18,068 nucleotides of DNA from an uncultured Brachyspira sp. Lineage in GTDB: Bacteria; Spirochaetota; Brachyspiria; Brachyspirales; Brachyspiraceae. A program made the position numbers and the translations under genes. The stretch spans positions 1 through 18,068 of the forward strand of contig NZ_CAKVGN010000061.1 of the NCBI RefSeq assembly GCF_934747485.1. The letters run 5' to 3'. The first letter of the stretch is position 1. Every line of letters starts with the position of its first letter. Below, piece by piece: positions 7,998 through 15,670 of the stretch. Under the pieces are notes generated by a model. The model worked only from the letters and a program-made list of their open reading frames with translations, was not told the DNA's origin and did not search any database.

Positions 7998-8025
7998 ATT
8001 ATAATATATAAATATTATAAGTCAA
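7998..8025 (-). promoter_or_regulatory. Sigma-70-type promoter for the cheW-rbfA-nrnA-rnhA operon
   Basis: On the minus strand TTGACT (8025-8020) and a perfect TATAAT (8003-7998) are separated by 16 bp, about 28 bp before cheW. It is one of the clearest promoters in the window. It faces away from the deoR promoter. Confidence 0.72.
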
Positions 8026-8059
8026 GTACATTTATTTTTTATTATACGTTTGATAACCA

Positions 8060-8071
8060 TGTATATATACA
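8060..8071. promoter_or_regulatory. Palindrome in the cheW/deoR divergent region (candidate operator)
   Basis: TGTATATATACA is a perfect 12-bp palindrome midway between the divergent cheW and deoR promoters. TTTGATAA occurs at 8049-8056 and again at 8094-8101, where it overlaps the deoR -35 box. Autoregulation by the DeoR protein is conceivable, but alternating TA palindromes also arise by chance in AT-rich DNA. Confidence 0.25.
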
Positions 8072-8094
8072 CAGTGAGAATATTATTTACATAT

Positions 8095-8122
8095 TTGATA
8101 ATTTTTTAATTAAATATATAAT
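8095..8122 (+). promoter_or_regulatory. Sigma-70-type promoter for the deoR-type gene
   Basis: TTGATA at 8095-8100 and perfect TATAAT at 8117-8122 are separated by 16 bp. Transcription would start about 20 bp before the ATG at 8149, leaving a short leader that holds the AGGA ribosome site (8140-8143). Confidence 0.6.
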
Positions 8123-8148
8123 TTATTTAATTTTTTATTAGGATTATT

Positions 8149-8937
8149 ATGAAACAATTAATAGAAAAAAAAGATTTATTGTCTTTTATTTATAAAAATG
8201 TAAATATAAATATTAATTTATTAAAAGAAAATTTTAATATAAGTACATCTACTGTATATAGAATGTTGCAGCAATTGAAAGATGAAAATTGGATATTAAT
8301 AGATAAAAATAATATAATATATAAACCGTTTTCATATATTAATATGCAAGAAGATAATTTTAAAAACATCTTAAAAAATGCTTTAGCTTATAAAGCACAT
8401 GAATTAATTAATAATGGAGATGTTATATGCTTATCAGGAAGTTCTACAACAATGTCTTTAATGATACCTTTTATAATAATGAATAAAGAAAACATTACAA
8501 TTATAAGTAATTCTGTTTTAGTATTGAGAAGTTATTTGAATTATTATGATTCGGCAATAAAAAAGAATATAATACTATTAGTAATAGGCGGTACTATAAA
8601 AAAACAATTTTATGCATTTAATGGAGAGTATGTTGATAATATAGCTAATAATTTAAACATAGAAAAATCTTTTTTTGGCACCCAATCTATAGACCCACAA
8701 AGAGGATTATTTATGGATACATTATTAGAGAATATGGTTGAAAAAAAACTTATGGAAATCTCTAAAAATAATTACCTTATAGCAAACTGTGAAAAATTTC
8801 AAACTAAGGGGTTATTTAAATGGGCTGATTTATGTGAATTAAAAGGTATAATTAGTGATATTGATTTAGAGAAAATAGAATTCTCAAATAAAAATATAGA
8901 AAAATATATAATGAAAATAGAGGAAATAGATTGGTAA
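8149..8937 (+). CDS. DeoR/GlpR-family transcriptional regulator
   Basis: A 262-residue regulator with an N-terminal helix-turn-helix (about residues 19-50; NFNISTSTVYRMLQQLKDEN) and a DeoRC sugar-phosphate sensing domain. Family landmarks are NNGDVICLSGSSTTMSLM (89-106), ITIISNSVLV, VIGGTIKK, FFGTQSIDPQRGLF and LLENMVEKKLM. The usual LxDssKf motif is altered to LIANCEKFQ, with Asn213 in place of Asp. Effectors of the family are usually phosphorylated sugars. It stands alone: 255 bp and a separate promoter lie before the hexomutase gene, and no sugar-uptake operon is adjacent, so its target cannot be named. The start is supported by AGGA 5 bp upstream. Confidence 0.83.
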   Translation: MKQLIEKKDLLSFIYKNVNININLLKENFNISTSTVYRMLQQLKDENWILIDKNNIIYKPFSYINMQEDNFKNILKNALAYKAHELINNGDVICLSGSSTTMSLMIPFIIMNKENITIISNSVLVLRSYLNYYDSAIKKNIILLVIGGTIKKQFYAFNGEYVDNIANNLNIEKSFFGTQSIDPQRGLFMDTLLENMVEKKLMEISKNNYLIANCEKFQTKGLFKWADLCELKGIISDIDLEKIEFSNKNIEKYIMKIEEIDW

Positions 8938-8954
8938 GCAGATTATATATGTGT

Positions 8955-8978
8955 ATGATAATTATAATTGTTTATCAT
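8955..8978. other. Inverted repeat in the deoR-glmM intergenic region
   Basis: ATGATAA (8955-8961) and TTATCAT (8972-8978) form a 7-bp inverted repeat around 10 nt, 17 bp after the deoR stop. There is no T-tract, so it is a poor intrinsic terminator; it could be a binding site. The rest of this 255-bp gap (8938-9192) holds only the promoter at 9119-9147. Confidence 0.25.
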
Positions 8979-9118
8979 CATATTCCGATAATGTATATTA
9001 TGTTAACTAATACATGCCGAACTTTATTATATAATAATTCAGAAAAAAATTAATTATAATGTATTATTACTTATGGTAAATAACAAATAAGCAAATAATA
9101 TTTTCCTTTATATTTTCC

Positions 9119-9147
9119 TTGACAAAAGATTATTCATAAATTATTAT
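9119..9147 (+). promoter_or_regulatory. Sigma-70-type promoter for the hexomutase gene
   Basis: A consensus TTGACA (9119-9124) lies 17 bp from TATTAT (9142-9147), about 45 bp before the ATG. A 5-of-6 -10 box and a perfect -35 box at ideal spacing make this the strongest promoter match in the window. Confidence 0.75.
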
Positions 9148-9192
9148 GTTTAAAAAATTAAATTAAAAAATAAATAACTGGAGTTTAATAAA

Positions 9193-10560
9193 ATGCCAAC
9201 TTTAAAAACAAGTATATCAGGAATTAGAGGAATCATTGGCGACGGCTTAGATATAAGTACTATAGTAGATTATACATCTGCATTTGCATCTCTTTTTCCA
9301 AAGAAGGCAAAAATTTTAGTAGCAAGAGACACAAGGATAACAGGAGAATCAATATTAAATGCTGTTGCAGCTACGTTGATGGCATCTGGAATAAATGTAA
9401 TAGACATAGGAATAACTCCAACACCTACGGCATTATACATGGTAGAAAAACTAAAAATACATGGTGGAATTATGATATCAGCAAGTCATAATCCTATAGA
9501 ATGGAATGCTTTAAAGCTTATAGGAAAAGGCGGACATTTTTTAGATGAAAAGGCTGTTAATGAGCTTATGAAGCTTTATGATAAAAAGGCTAAAAGGTTT
9601 GTTAAAGCATTAGAGACTGGAACTTATCAAAAAATAGATAATGCTATAGAAGAGCATATAAAACGCATTTTAAGATTTATAAATGTTGAAAAGATAAAAA
9701 AGGCTAATTTTAAAGTAGCTTGTGATTATGTTAACGGAACAGGATTATTTGCAACTCCTCCATTACTTAAAGCTTTAGGAGTTAAAGAAGTTTCTATAAA
9801 CAAAGAGCATACTGGTAAATTTGCCCATATTGCTGAACCTTCCCAAGCAAGTATGAAGAGTTTATCTGAATTGGTAAAGAAAAATAAAGTAAGTATAGGA
9901 TTCACTCAAGACCCTGATGCTGACAGACTTGCTTTAGTATTAGATGACGGTACTATAATAAGTGAAGAATATACTTTAGCTTTATGTGCTAAATATTTAT
10001 GGTTATCTGGGAAAGGAAATGCCGCTGTAAATTTATCTACTTCAAGAATGATAGATGATTTAGCTAAAGAAAAAGGATATTCAGTTGACCGCACAAAGAT
10101 TGGTGAAATAAATGTTTCTTCTCATGTTGTAAAAAATAAATTATATTTTGGAGGCGAAGGAAACGGAGGAATAATAGTGCCTGCTGTAACACCCGGAAGA
10201 GATTCACTTTTAGGTATTGCTTTAATATTAGAATTGATGGCATCTACTGGAAAATCTATAAAAGAATTAGTTAACGAAATACCAAAATATGAGATAGTAA
10301 AAGAAAAATTGGAAGTTTCAAAAATTGATGAAAATAATTTCTTAAAGCAGGTAAAAGAAAAATATCCTAAATCTAAAATAACTACTATTGATGGAATAAA
10401 AATAGATTTAGAGACTTCTTGGCTTCATGTTCGTTCGTCAAATACAGAGCCTATAGTTCGTATTATTGCTGAAGCTAAAACTAAAAAAGAAGCAAAAGAG
10501 TTAATTTCTGCTGCTATTAATATGATAAAAGGAAATGATAAATCTAAAAAAACTAAATAA
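9193..10560 (+). CDS. glmM: Phosphoglucosamine mutase-like alpha-D-phosphohexomutase
   Basis: A 455-residue four-domain phosphohexomutase. The N-terminus (KTSISGIRGIIGDGL), the phosphoserine loop SASHNP (Ser98), the Mg loop DPDADR (Asp240, 242, 244), the sugar loop GGEGNGG (Glu322) and the phosphate-binding RSSNTEP (Arg414) are all present, so it should be active. GlmM makes glucosamine-1-phosphate for UDP-GlcNAc and cell-wall synthesis. The sugar loop reads GEGNGG, as in archaeal-type and Bacteroidetes-type GlmM, and not the GEQSGH common in proteobacterial GlmM. Phosphomannomutase or phosphoglucomutase activity therefore cannot be excluded. GGAG lies 9 bp before the start. It is monocistronic by its flanking promoters. 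Confidence 0.82.
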   Translation: MPTLKTSISGIRGIIGDGLDISTIVDYTSAFASLFPKKAKILVARDTRITGESILNAVAATLMASGINVIDIGITPTPTALYMVEKLKIHGGIMISASHNPIEWNALKLIGKGGHFLDEKAVNELMKLYDKKAKRFVKALETGTYQKIDNAIEEHIKRILRFINVEKIKKANFKVACDYVNGTGLFATPPLLKALGVKEVSINKEHTGKFAHIAEPSQASMKSLSELVKKNKVSIGFTQDPDADRLALVLDDGTIISEEYTLALCAKYLWLSGKGNAAVNLSTSRMIDDLAKEKGYSVDRTKIGEINVSSHVVKNKLYFGGEGNGGIIVPAVTPGRDSLLGIALILELMASTGKSIKELVNEIPKYEIVKEKLEVSKIDENNFLKQVKEKYPKSKITTIDGIKIDLETSWLHVRSSNTEPIVRIIAEAKTKKEAKELISAAINMIKGNDKSKKTK

Positions 10561-10602
10561 AAAAGTTTGTACTACCCTACTCTATTTATATAGTTTTACA
10601 AC

Positions 10603-10624
10603 GATAATTATTTATAAAATTATC
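10603..10624. other. AT-rich hairpin after the hexomutase gene
   Basis: GATAATT (10603-10609) pairs with AATTATC (10618-10624) around an 8-nt loop, just ahead of the next -35 box. It is too weak, and lacks a following T-run, to call a terminator with confidence. It may be an operator or chance. Confidence 0.2.
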
Positions 10625-10625
10625 A

Positions 10626-10654
10626 TTGATAAAAAATATATTATATGATATTAT
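10626..10654 (+). promoter_or_regulatory. Promoter with extended -10 for the small-protein / PLP kinase unit
   Basis: TTGATA (10626-10631) is 17 bp from TATTAT (10649-10654), which is preceded by a TGA extended -10. An upstream ATG at 10645 lies inside this promoter, which is a reason to prefer the downstream start at 10687 for the small protein. Confidence 0.55.
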
Positions 10655-10686
10655 TGAAAAAAATTTATTTTGGAGAAATATTTATA

Positions 10687-10914
10687 ATGGGAAGAACAAG
10701 TAAAAATCCTTTTCTTGTTGAAGTAGAGAGAAAATTCGGAAAAGATAGTTTTGAATATTCTGCATTTATGCGTGGAAGTAAAAAATTTAAAATAACTAAA
10801 GAAGAAATAGATGATAAATATAATTTAACATTAAAAGAATTTGCTTATTATGCTCAAGTATCTGGTTTTAAAGTATTATCTGATGATAGCAGTTTAATTA
10901 TATTTAAAGAATAA
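10687..10914 (+). CDS. Small conserved-looking protein of unknown function
   Basis: A 75-residue soluble, mixed-charge protein (starts MGRTSKNPFLVEVERKFG). A predicted helix falls at about residues 8-28 and a KITKEEIDDKYNLTLKEFAYYAQ segment follows. No signal peptide, membrane helix, cysteines or recognised motif are seen. The ATG at 10687 is preferred because GGAG (10672-10675) precedes it. The in-frame ATG at 10645 has no ribosome site and falls in the predicted promoter. It lies 38 bp before the pyridoxal kinase gene and is probably co-transcribed. The helix-rich C-terminal half could be a small nucleic-acid or protein-binding domain, but I do not recognise the family. Confidence 0.65.
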   Translation: MGRTSKNPFLVEVERKFGKDSFEYSAFMRGSKKFKITKEEIDDKYNLTLKEFAYYAQVSGFKVLSDDSSLIIFKE

Positions 10915-10952
10915 TATCATAAAAATTATAATAAATTAAAAAGAAAATAATA

Positions 10953-11777
10953 ATGAAAGATTGTAATGTACTTCTTATAAATGATATATGCTCTTATGGT
11001 AAAGCTTCTCTAACGGTTAATATTCCAGTTCTTTCTGCTTTTGGTATAAAAGTCTCTCCGTTAATAACAGTATTACTTTCTAATCATACTGCTTTTGAAT
11101 CTTTTTGTGCTTTTGATTTAACATCACAATTAAAACAAATAGTAAATGAATTAAAAAAAAGAAATGCTAAATTTGATGCTTTATATATAGGCTGGCTTGC
11201 ATCTGATGAACAAGTAGATATAGTAATAGATATAATAGAATATTTCAAAATAAAAATTGTTTTATTAGACCCAATATTGGGAGACAATGGTAAATTATAT
11301 TCTTCTATGACTGAAAAGCATATAAAATCGCTTAAAAGAATACTAAAATATGCTACAATAATCACACCTAATATCACAGAATTATGTTTACTTTTGGATA
11401 AGAACCCAACTAAAAAATATACAGAAGATAATGTAATAGAAATGGCTAAAGAATTATCAAATATGGTTTCAGAAAATGTAATTGTAACAAGTGTAGAAAA
11501 AGATAATAAATTTGGCTCTTTAGCATACAATAAAAAAAATAATGATATCACAGCAAGCTATTTTGATAAAATAAATGTAGCGATGCCTGGTACTGGTGAT
11601 GCTTTCGCTTCTGCATTATTAGGATATATATTAAATGATTATTCTATAGAAGACTCATTAAAAAAAGCAACTCAATTCATTTATACAGCAATAGAACTCT
11701 CTGTAAAAGAAAATGATAATAGAATATATGGAATATCCATAGAAAAAAGACTTAATCTGCTAAAAGATTTATTTTAA
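10953..11777 (+). CDS. Pyridoxal/pyridoxamine kinase (PfkB superfamily)
   Basis: A 274-residue ribokinase-fold enzyme of the pyridoxamine-kinase group (PdxK/PdxY type), which phosphorylates B6 vitamers with ATP in the salvage route to PLP. Landmarks are SYGKASLTVNIPVLSAFGIK near the N-terminus, ILGDNGKLY (108-116), ITPNITELCLLL (137-148) and the catalytic MPGTGDAFAS loop with Asp216. Length is typical. A role in HMP (thiamin) phosphorylation is possible, since the families overlap, but the N-terminal sequence favours B6. The ribosome site is weak. It converges on the large TPR gene with only 8 bp between stops. Confidence 0.83.
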   Translation: MKDCNVLLINDICSYGKASLTVNIPVLSAFGIKVSPLITVLLSNHTAFESFCAFDLTSQLKQIVNELKKRNAKFDALYIGWLASDEQVDIVIDIIEYFKIKIVLLDPILGDNGKLYSSMTEKHIKSLKRILKYATIITPNITELCLLLDKNPTKKYTEDNVIEMAKELSNMVSENVIVTSVEKDNKFGSLAYNKKNNDITASYFDKINVAMPGTGDAFASALLGYILNDYSIEDSLKKATQFIYTAIELSVKENDNRIYGISIEKRLNLLKDLF

Positions 11778-11785
11778 TCAAAAAA

Positions 11786-14539
11786 TTATTTTAATAATTT
11801 ATTTAATATATCTTCTATTTCTTTTTCAATATATTTTTTATCAGTCATATCTTTGCCCCAAACAGATTTATTTAATGCTGTTTTATATAATTGCAAAGAT
11901 TCTTTTAGAAGAGTGTTTGTATTTCTATCTATATAACTTTCAGCTCTTAACTTATATATTCTTGCAAGTAAAGCATATCCGCTTCCATCATCAGGAAGAA
12001 GTGAAATATAATTTAAGGCATATTTTTGAGCTTTAGCATAATCTCTAAAATAATTTAATGCTACAATAGAAGCTCTATAATTAGCAGCAGCTTGGTTTTT
12101 ATTAATACTAATAATATTCTCATATCCTGCCAACGCCTCACGAGTGTTGCCTGTAATTTCATTTATATAATATATTTGATATAAATAGTCAAGATTATCT
12201 CCATTAATTAAAACTGCCTTATTAGCATATCTCATAGCAGCATCATTATTGCCAAGTTTAACATTTAATTTTGATAATGCATAAAAGTCTCTATCAGATT
12301 CATATTCTTTATTTAAATTAAATAAAGATAAAGGATAAGATGAAACATTAATAATGCTATCTACCTTCCAAAGTAAATCTACATCTATATATTTAGAAGC
12401 TCTATCAAACGCATTAATAGAATATCCATATAATCTGCTTTTACTATAAATCCTTCCTAAAATAGCATCTTTTGCTCCAGCAATATTAACATACTTAAAA
12501 ACATCATAAGTCATATCATAAGCACTGCTGTCATATTCATATGCCAATGATTCTGCCAAAGCTATAACATTGTTCATATAAGCAGGTGCTATTCTTAAGA
12601 CCTCTCTTCTAACATCAGAAAACTTCACATAACCATTGACATTATTATAATTGCCCATAGAAGCTAAATAAGAATCAATATATATTTTATTTTTTATAGC
12701 TATAGCATCATAATTATCTCTATTAATTCTCATAGCTAAATTAGCGATATTCTTAGATTTGTCATATTCTTTTTTATTATATAAATATGAAGCATAATAT
12801 CCATATATTATAGAGTTTATCTTTTTTATATAAGGGTCTTTAGTATCAATATTCTTAAGTCCATCTATATAATTAATAGCCTCATCATATTTATCAAGTC
12901 TTAAATATTCAAATACTTTATCTGTAATAAGAGAAGTATTATATTTCAAATCATCTTCCCAAAATAAAGTAGATTTTATATCTGTAAGGTATATCTCTCT
13001 TTGATAATCAGAAATATCATTTGATTTTACTCTTATGCCTAACAGCTCTCTTAATAATACAACATTATCAATACTTATAGTATTATTATCAAAAGCTCCT
13101 TTTAAAACTTTAATTGCTTCGTCTGTAGAACCCAACTTAGAATAGCTGCTTGCAATATACCATAATCTTCTCTGCTCATCATAATCTTTAAATCTGCTAT
13201 TCATAATCAAATTAACAACATCAACATATAATCCTTTTTTATATAAATAATCAACTCTCTCAAGAATAACATTGTTTTCAAGCGATTTTATTAAATTAGC
13301 AACTGTACTTCTATAAGCTTTAACACTAACCAATATCTCTCTTGCTTTTTTATAGTCTCTTTTAAATATCAAGTAACGAGCATATTCTATTTTATTTTCA
13401 TCAGATATATCATACATTCCAACGATTTGAGAGATTATTTCATTCGGATAATATAAATATCCATAATTATAAAGCATATTAGCAAGTGTTTCATATAATC
13501 GAGGTTTATTATAAGAATATTTTAAGCCCTCTTCCAATATATTAATAGCCTCTCTTTCTTTGCCCTCATACAAAAATATCTGAGCAAGTATAGCATAAGC
13601 CTCATCAAAATCTTTATTCTCTCTTATAAACTTATTAAGCATAGTTTTAGCATTATTATAATTTTGCATTTTAAAATATGTTTTGGCTAAAGCAAGTTCT
13701 ATTTCAGGATAATCTTTTGTATAATTAGAAAGACTATTTAGTTTGCCTATTGCATTACTGTAATCATTGGACATTATTAAATCATTCCAAATATAAAGTT
13801 CTTTTTGAACAGATGCATTAGATATTTTAGAGTTTATTCTAATTAAATTATCATAATTATTAGAAGTGTTGGATTTTAAAGCAACATTATAATTATTTAA
13901 AGCATCATCATATTGTTTTTTAAAAATTCCAATGTCTCCAAATCCTTCATATCCATAGTTATTTCCATTTTTTATACATAAACTATAATATTTTTCAGCA
14001 CTCTTTATATCAAAATTTCTTAAAGCAATATTACCTGCCAGATACAACCAGTAATTGTCATTATATATCTTATAAGCAGATATATAAGTTATTAAAGCAT
14101 ATTCATACTCATTAATTTTATAAAATAAATCAGCTATGTTAGTATGCACTTCTCTATCATTAATATACCAATTTATAATTTTGCTGAAATCTAAAGAAGC
14201 ATAATATAAATCTCCGCGTCTATAATATGCAAGTCCTCTTGTATAATAAATATCATAATAATCTTTATAACTCTCTTCTAATAAATTACAAATATTAATA
14301 GCTTCATTATACTTAGAGTCTTCTATTAATAATTTAGCCTCATTCAATTGATTTATAATATTTATTTTAACATCTTCATTTGCATTATTAAGAAAGTTAT
14401 TTGTTATAATATTAATATTTTCTATATCAATATTTAAATTTCTATCAGATACAGTTTTTTGTGAATATTGTAAAATATCTTTGGAATATGCCGAAATATA
14501 TAGCATAAAAATAGCTAGTAGTATCTTTATTAATTTCAT
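11786..14539 (-). CDS. Large exported TPR-repeat protein
   Basis: A 917-residue protein. Residues 1-19 form a signal peptide (MKLIKILLAIFMLYISAYS), so it is likely periplasmic or membrane-associated by lipid-free export; no lipobox cysteine is seen. The rest is a nearly continuous array of TPR or TPR-like helix pairs. Clear examples lie near residues 90-120 (YYTRGLAYYRRGDLYYASLD), 280-345 (ALAKTYFKMQNYNNAKTML) and 820-870. No enzymatic domain is visible. Such solenoids usually scaffold envelope complexes; the partner is unknown. GAGGAAA just upstream fixes the start. It diverges from the glycosyltransferase gene across 75 bp. Confidence 0.85.
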   Translation of the reverse strand: MKLIKILLAIFMLYISAYSKDILQYSQKTVSDRNLNIDIENINIITNNFLNNANEDVKINIINQLNEAKLLIEDSKYNEAINICNLLEESYKDYYDIYYTRGLAYYRRGDLYYASLDFSKIINWYINDREVHTNIADLFYKINEYEYALITYISAYKIYNDNYWLYLAGNIALRNFDIKSAEKYYSLCIKNGNNYGYEGFGDIGIFKKQYDDALNNYNVALKSNTSNNYDNLIRINSKISNASVQKELYIWNDLIMSNDYSNAIGKLNSLSNYTKDYPEIELALAKTYFKMQNYNNAKTMLNKFIRENKDFDEAYAILAQIFLYEGKEREAINILEEGLKYSYNKPRLYETLANMLYNYGYLYYPNEIISQIVGMYDISDENKIEYARYLIFKRDYKKAREILVSVKAYRSTVANLIKSLENNVILERVDYLYKKGLYVDVVNLIMNSRFKDYDEQRRLWYIASSYSKLGSTDEAIKVLKGAFDNNTISIDNVVLLRELLGIRVKSNDISDYQREIYLTDIKSTLFWEDDLKYNTSLITDKVFEYLRLDKYDEAINYIDGLKNIDTKDPYIKKINSIIYGYYASYLYNKKEYDKSKNIANLAMRINRDNYDAIAIKNKIYIDSYLASMGNYNNVNGYVKFSDVRREVLRIAPAYMNNVIALAESLAYEYDSSAYDMTYDVFKYVNIAGAKDAILGRIYSKSRLYGYSINAFDRASKYIDVDLLWKVDSIINVSSYPLSLFNLNKEYESDRDFYALSKLNVKLGNNDAAMRYANKAVLINGDNLDYLYQIYYINEITGNTREALAGYENIISINKNQAAANYRASIVALNYFRDYAKAQKYALNYISLLPDDGSGYALLARIYKLRAESYIDRNTNTLLKESLQLYKTALNKSVWGKDMTDKKYIEKEIEDILNKLLK

Positions 14540-14614
14540 AATATTTCCTCACAAATACTGCTAAAAATATCGGAAATAATGATATTAATTTTTAATAAAG
14601 ATAAAAAATAAATT

Positions 14615-15670
14615 ATGAAAGAAATAATAATATTAACATCAAATATAACAATAAAAAATAAAACAAATATCTTTATACTAAATTTGATAGATTTATTATA
14701 TAAAAAAGGTTTAAAAATAACATTATATTCAAATAAATTTCCAAAAATTTTTTATGGATATATCGCTAAGAAACATTTATCATTAAAGCTTACAAATATA
14801 AAAGAAATAGTAATGCAATCAAAAAACGCCTACGCAATAATAGCTATAGACTATCCAATGAATATAATAGCTTATAAAATAAAAAATATGTTTAATAAAA
14901 TGAGAATAAAATCTCCTCTAATAATATGGTATTCAATAAACTTTCAAAAACATATATATAAAAATAATAATAATAAAAAATTAAAAGAAGATTATCAAAG
15001 TATCTCAAACATAGATATAGTATTATGTGCCAATGAAAGAACTAAAGATATGTTGGAATATATCTATAATAATAATATAAAACTAATAGAAATAGTTCGT
15101 CCTTATTATTCGCCATATATTTCAAATAATAATAAAAATATTAAAGAAAAAAATTATATACTCACTTTTTTTAATGCAGAAAATAGCATATATAAATGCA
15201 CTTCTATATACTGTGAATATATAAATAATTCAATAAAAAATAATAAAAATATATACAAATTAATAATAGTTGGCTACAATAAATATTTAGAAGATAATAT
15301 AAATAAATTAAATATAAGAGATTATGTAGAATTAGCGGATTATGATTTTAATATAGAAGAGATAATATCAAATGCCTATACAATTTTAATACATAATATA
15401 GATGATCCATTTTATACAGAATTAATATCAGCATGGGATAATAAAATAGTGCCAATAATAGATTCTAAAACTTCATCTGCAGAAATTAGCATAGATAATA
15501 AAAATGCTTTAATATATAGCTCTCAAAATCCAATATCTCTATACAATAAATTAACTACACTTATAGAAAATAAAAAACTCTACAATAATCTTTCATCTTC
15601 AATAGAAAATATTCCAAGCATTGAAGATACTGCAAATCAAATATTAGAAATAATAACAAAGAAATTATAA
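14615..15670 (+). CDS. Probable GT-B-fold glycosyltransferase (diverged)
   Basis: A 351-residue protein laid out like a GT4-type glycosyltransferase. It has an N-terminal Rossmann-like half beginning MKEIIILTSN and a second half with KLIIVGYNKYLEDN and YVELADYDFNIEEIISNAY. The segment DDPFYTELISAWDNKIVPII resembles the donor-sugar region, followed by SAEISIDNKNALIY and a C-terminal helix. The classical E-x7-E pair is degenerate and the N-terminal glycine-rich loop is missing, so activity is uncertain. Codons are even richer in ATA, AAT and AAA than the neighbours, with Asn runs. The start has a poor ribosome site. Its stop overlaps the dnaJ stop by 6 bp. Confidence 0.6.
   Translation: MKEIIILTSNITIKNKTNIFILNLIDLLYKKGLKITLYSNKFPKIFYGYIAKKHLSLKLTNIKEIVMQSKNAYAIIAIDYPMNIIAYKIKNMFNKMRIKSPLIIWYSINFQKHIYKNNNNKKLKEDYQSISNIDIVLCANERTKDMLEYIYNNNIKLIEIVRPYYSPYISNNNKNIKEKNYILTFFNAENSIYKCTSIYCEYINNSIKNNKNIYKLIIVGYNKYLEDNINKLNIRDYVELADYDFNIEEIISNAYTILIHNIDDPFYTELISAWDNKIVPIIDSKTSSAEISIDNKNALIYSSQNPISLYNKLTTLIENKKLYNNLSSSIENIPSIEDTANQILEIITKKL

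Noticed and set aside
8938..9192. deoR and the hexomutase as one operon
   Set aside because: A 255-bp gap holds a near-consensus promoter directly ahead of the hexomutase, so they are probably separate units.
10561..10686. Riboswitch or structured leader ahead of the B6-kinase transcript
   Set aside because: Only a 7-bp AT hairpin is visible, and it lies upstream of the predicted promoter, so it would not be in the transcript.
11084..11551. 155-residue minus-strand reading frame inside the B6 kinase
   Set aside because: It is antisense to a well-supported kinase and has no recognisable domain or start signal.
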